Shown one piece after another: positions 15,641 to 16,063 of a DNA stretch of 16,063 bases. The notes under the pieces are model-generated. The model had not been told where the DNA came from and did not search any database. It saw only the letters and a program-made list of their open reading frames with translations. How positions within the stretch are numbered: the stretch's first letter is position 1; the number at the start of each line of letters is the position of its first letter. The stretch is from UBA4064 sp050179135 (GTDB lineage: Bacteria; Desulfobacterota; Desulfobacteria; Desulfobacterales; Desulfatirhabdiaceae): positions 1 through 16,063 of the forward strand of contig JBFXFK010000114.1 in NCBI GenBank assembly GCA_050179135.1, in the 5' to 3' direction. The position numbers and the translations under genes were made by a program.

Positions 15641-16063
15641 ATGACCAAAAAAAACAAGCATACGATACCCCCTGGAAAGAGATCATAGAATTCTTTTTCC
15701 CTCAGTTCATGGCCTTTTTTGTTCCCGGTTCGGAGGAAGACATTGATTGGGGGACAGATATCAAATTTCTTGATAAAGAATTTCAGAAATTAACAAAAGA
15801 ATCGGTTCTCGGCCAAAGGCATACGGATAAACTCGTAGAAGTAACGCTTGAGAATAATAGCAAAAAATGGATATTGATACACATAGAAGTTCAGGCTCAG
15901 AACCAATTAGATTTTTTAGAACGGATGTTCGTTTACGCTTTGTTTTCAAAAAACGCGAGAAAAATTTACGTTTTTTTCAGATCAAAGATTGAGCGCAAGC
16001 TCTTGAGTGATGCGGCTCAAGCCCTGTTGAATAAGGTCATAGCCTTCCTCGAAAAGGGATGGC
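15641..16063 (+). pseudogene. Second Rpn-like gene, frameshifted in an A8 tract and likely interrupted
   Basis: ATG 15641 begins MTKKNKH and stops at 15688. One frame over, the sequence reads KKQAYDTPWKEIIEFFFPQF, then PGSEEDIDW, a KFLDKEFQ segment, RHTDKLVEV and WILIHIEVQAQNQLDFLERM. This is the N-terminal half of the Rpn/DUF4351-type nuclease found in many bacteria, with IHIEVQ as its active-site strand. Changing the A8 run (15647-15654) to A9 would fuse the ATG to this frame. After ERMFVY the expected family continuation (YNYRIFDRY) is absent, so the gene seems cut near 15938 by foreign DNA. The right end lies outside the window. It belongs to a different Rpn subtype from the intact gene upstream. 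Confidence 0.65.
15982..16063 (-). CDS. Possible C-terminus of a gene on an inserted element
   Basis: Read leftward from the window edge, 26 open codons give PSLFEEGYDLIQQGLSRITQ and a short ELALNL tail ending at TGA (15984-15982). The text looks protein-like and would fit the tail of a transposase on an element that interrupts the second Rpn-like gene, but it is too short to assign. It overlaps the rightward open frame, so only one of the two readings can be real. Confidence 0.25.
   Translation of the reverse strand, partial: PSLFEEGYDLIQQGLSRITQELALNL

Overview
The window reads as accessory chromosome of a Gram-negative anaerobe, most likely a sulfate-reducing member of the Desulfobacterota. 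That assignment is inferred from gene style only: a rubrerythrin at the left edge, a large multidomain glycosyltransferase/methyltransferase cluster, and Rpn-type (PD-(D/E)XK) elements. No rRNA, tRNA or CRISPR array was seen.

Layout. Positions 1-91 hold the start of a leftward rubrerythrin gene with its own promoter. Positions 92-1086 are AT-rich and have no gene I trust. They contain a 291-bp palindromic element with 91-bp inverted arms (551-841), which looks like a MITE. Positions 1087-2358 encode an RTX-like, probably type-I-secreted protein with three DUF4214 modules, closed by a strong terminator (2379-2411).

Positions 2415-14102 are a tightly packed six-gene rightward cluster: a TPR + GT2 glycosyltransferase; a large protein with two beta-sandwich modules and two GT2-like halves; a GT4 glycosyltransferase (the first three genes overlap by ATGA); a protein with a degenerate sulfotransferase-like head, long coiled coil and unknown C-terminal domain; a methyltransferase-like head fused to a ~490-residue coiled coil built from 420-bp near-identical repeats; and a TPR + SAM-methyltransferase protein. 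Together these look like a cytoplasmic machine that builds and terminates or modifies a surface glycan, perhaps the one placed on the upstream DUF4214/RTX protein. The repeat unit of the methyltransferase coiled coil is exactly 20 heptads, so units can be gained or lost without breaking the coil. By analogy with the E. coli WbdD 'molecular ruler', this could set glycan chain length. The ruler role is inference.

The right end (14082-16063) is a mobile-element graveyard: a 7-bp tandem repeat running through the stop codon of the last cluster gene; a ~340-nt hairpin-rich stretch resembling the 5' part of a group II intron; an intact Rpn-family nuclease gene with a 12-bp in-frame tandem repeat, starting right where that structured RNA ends; a long REP-like palindrome; a frameshifted orphan C-terminal fragment; and a second, different Rpn-like gene with a frameshift in an A8 tract, apparently interrupted by another element at the window edge.
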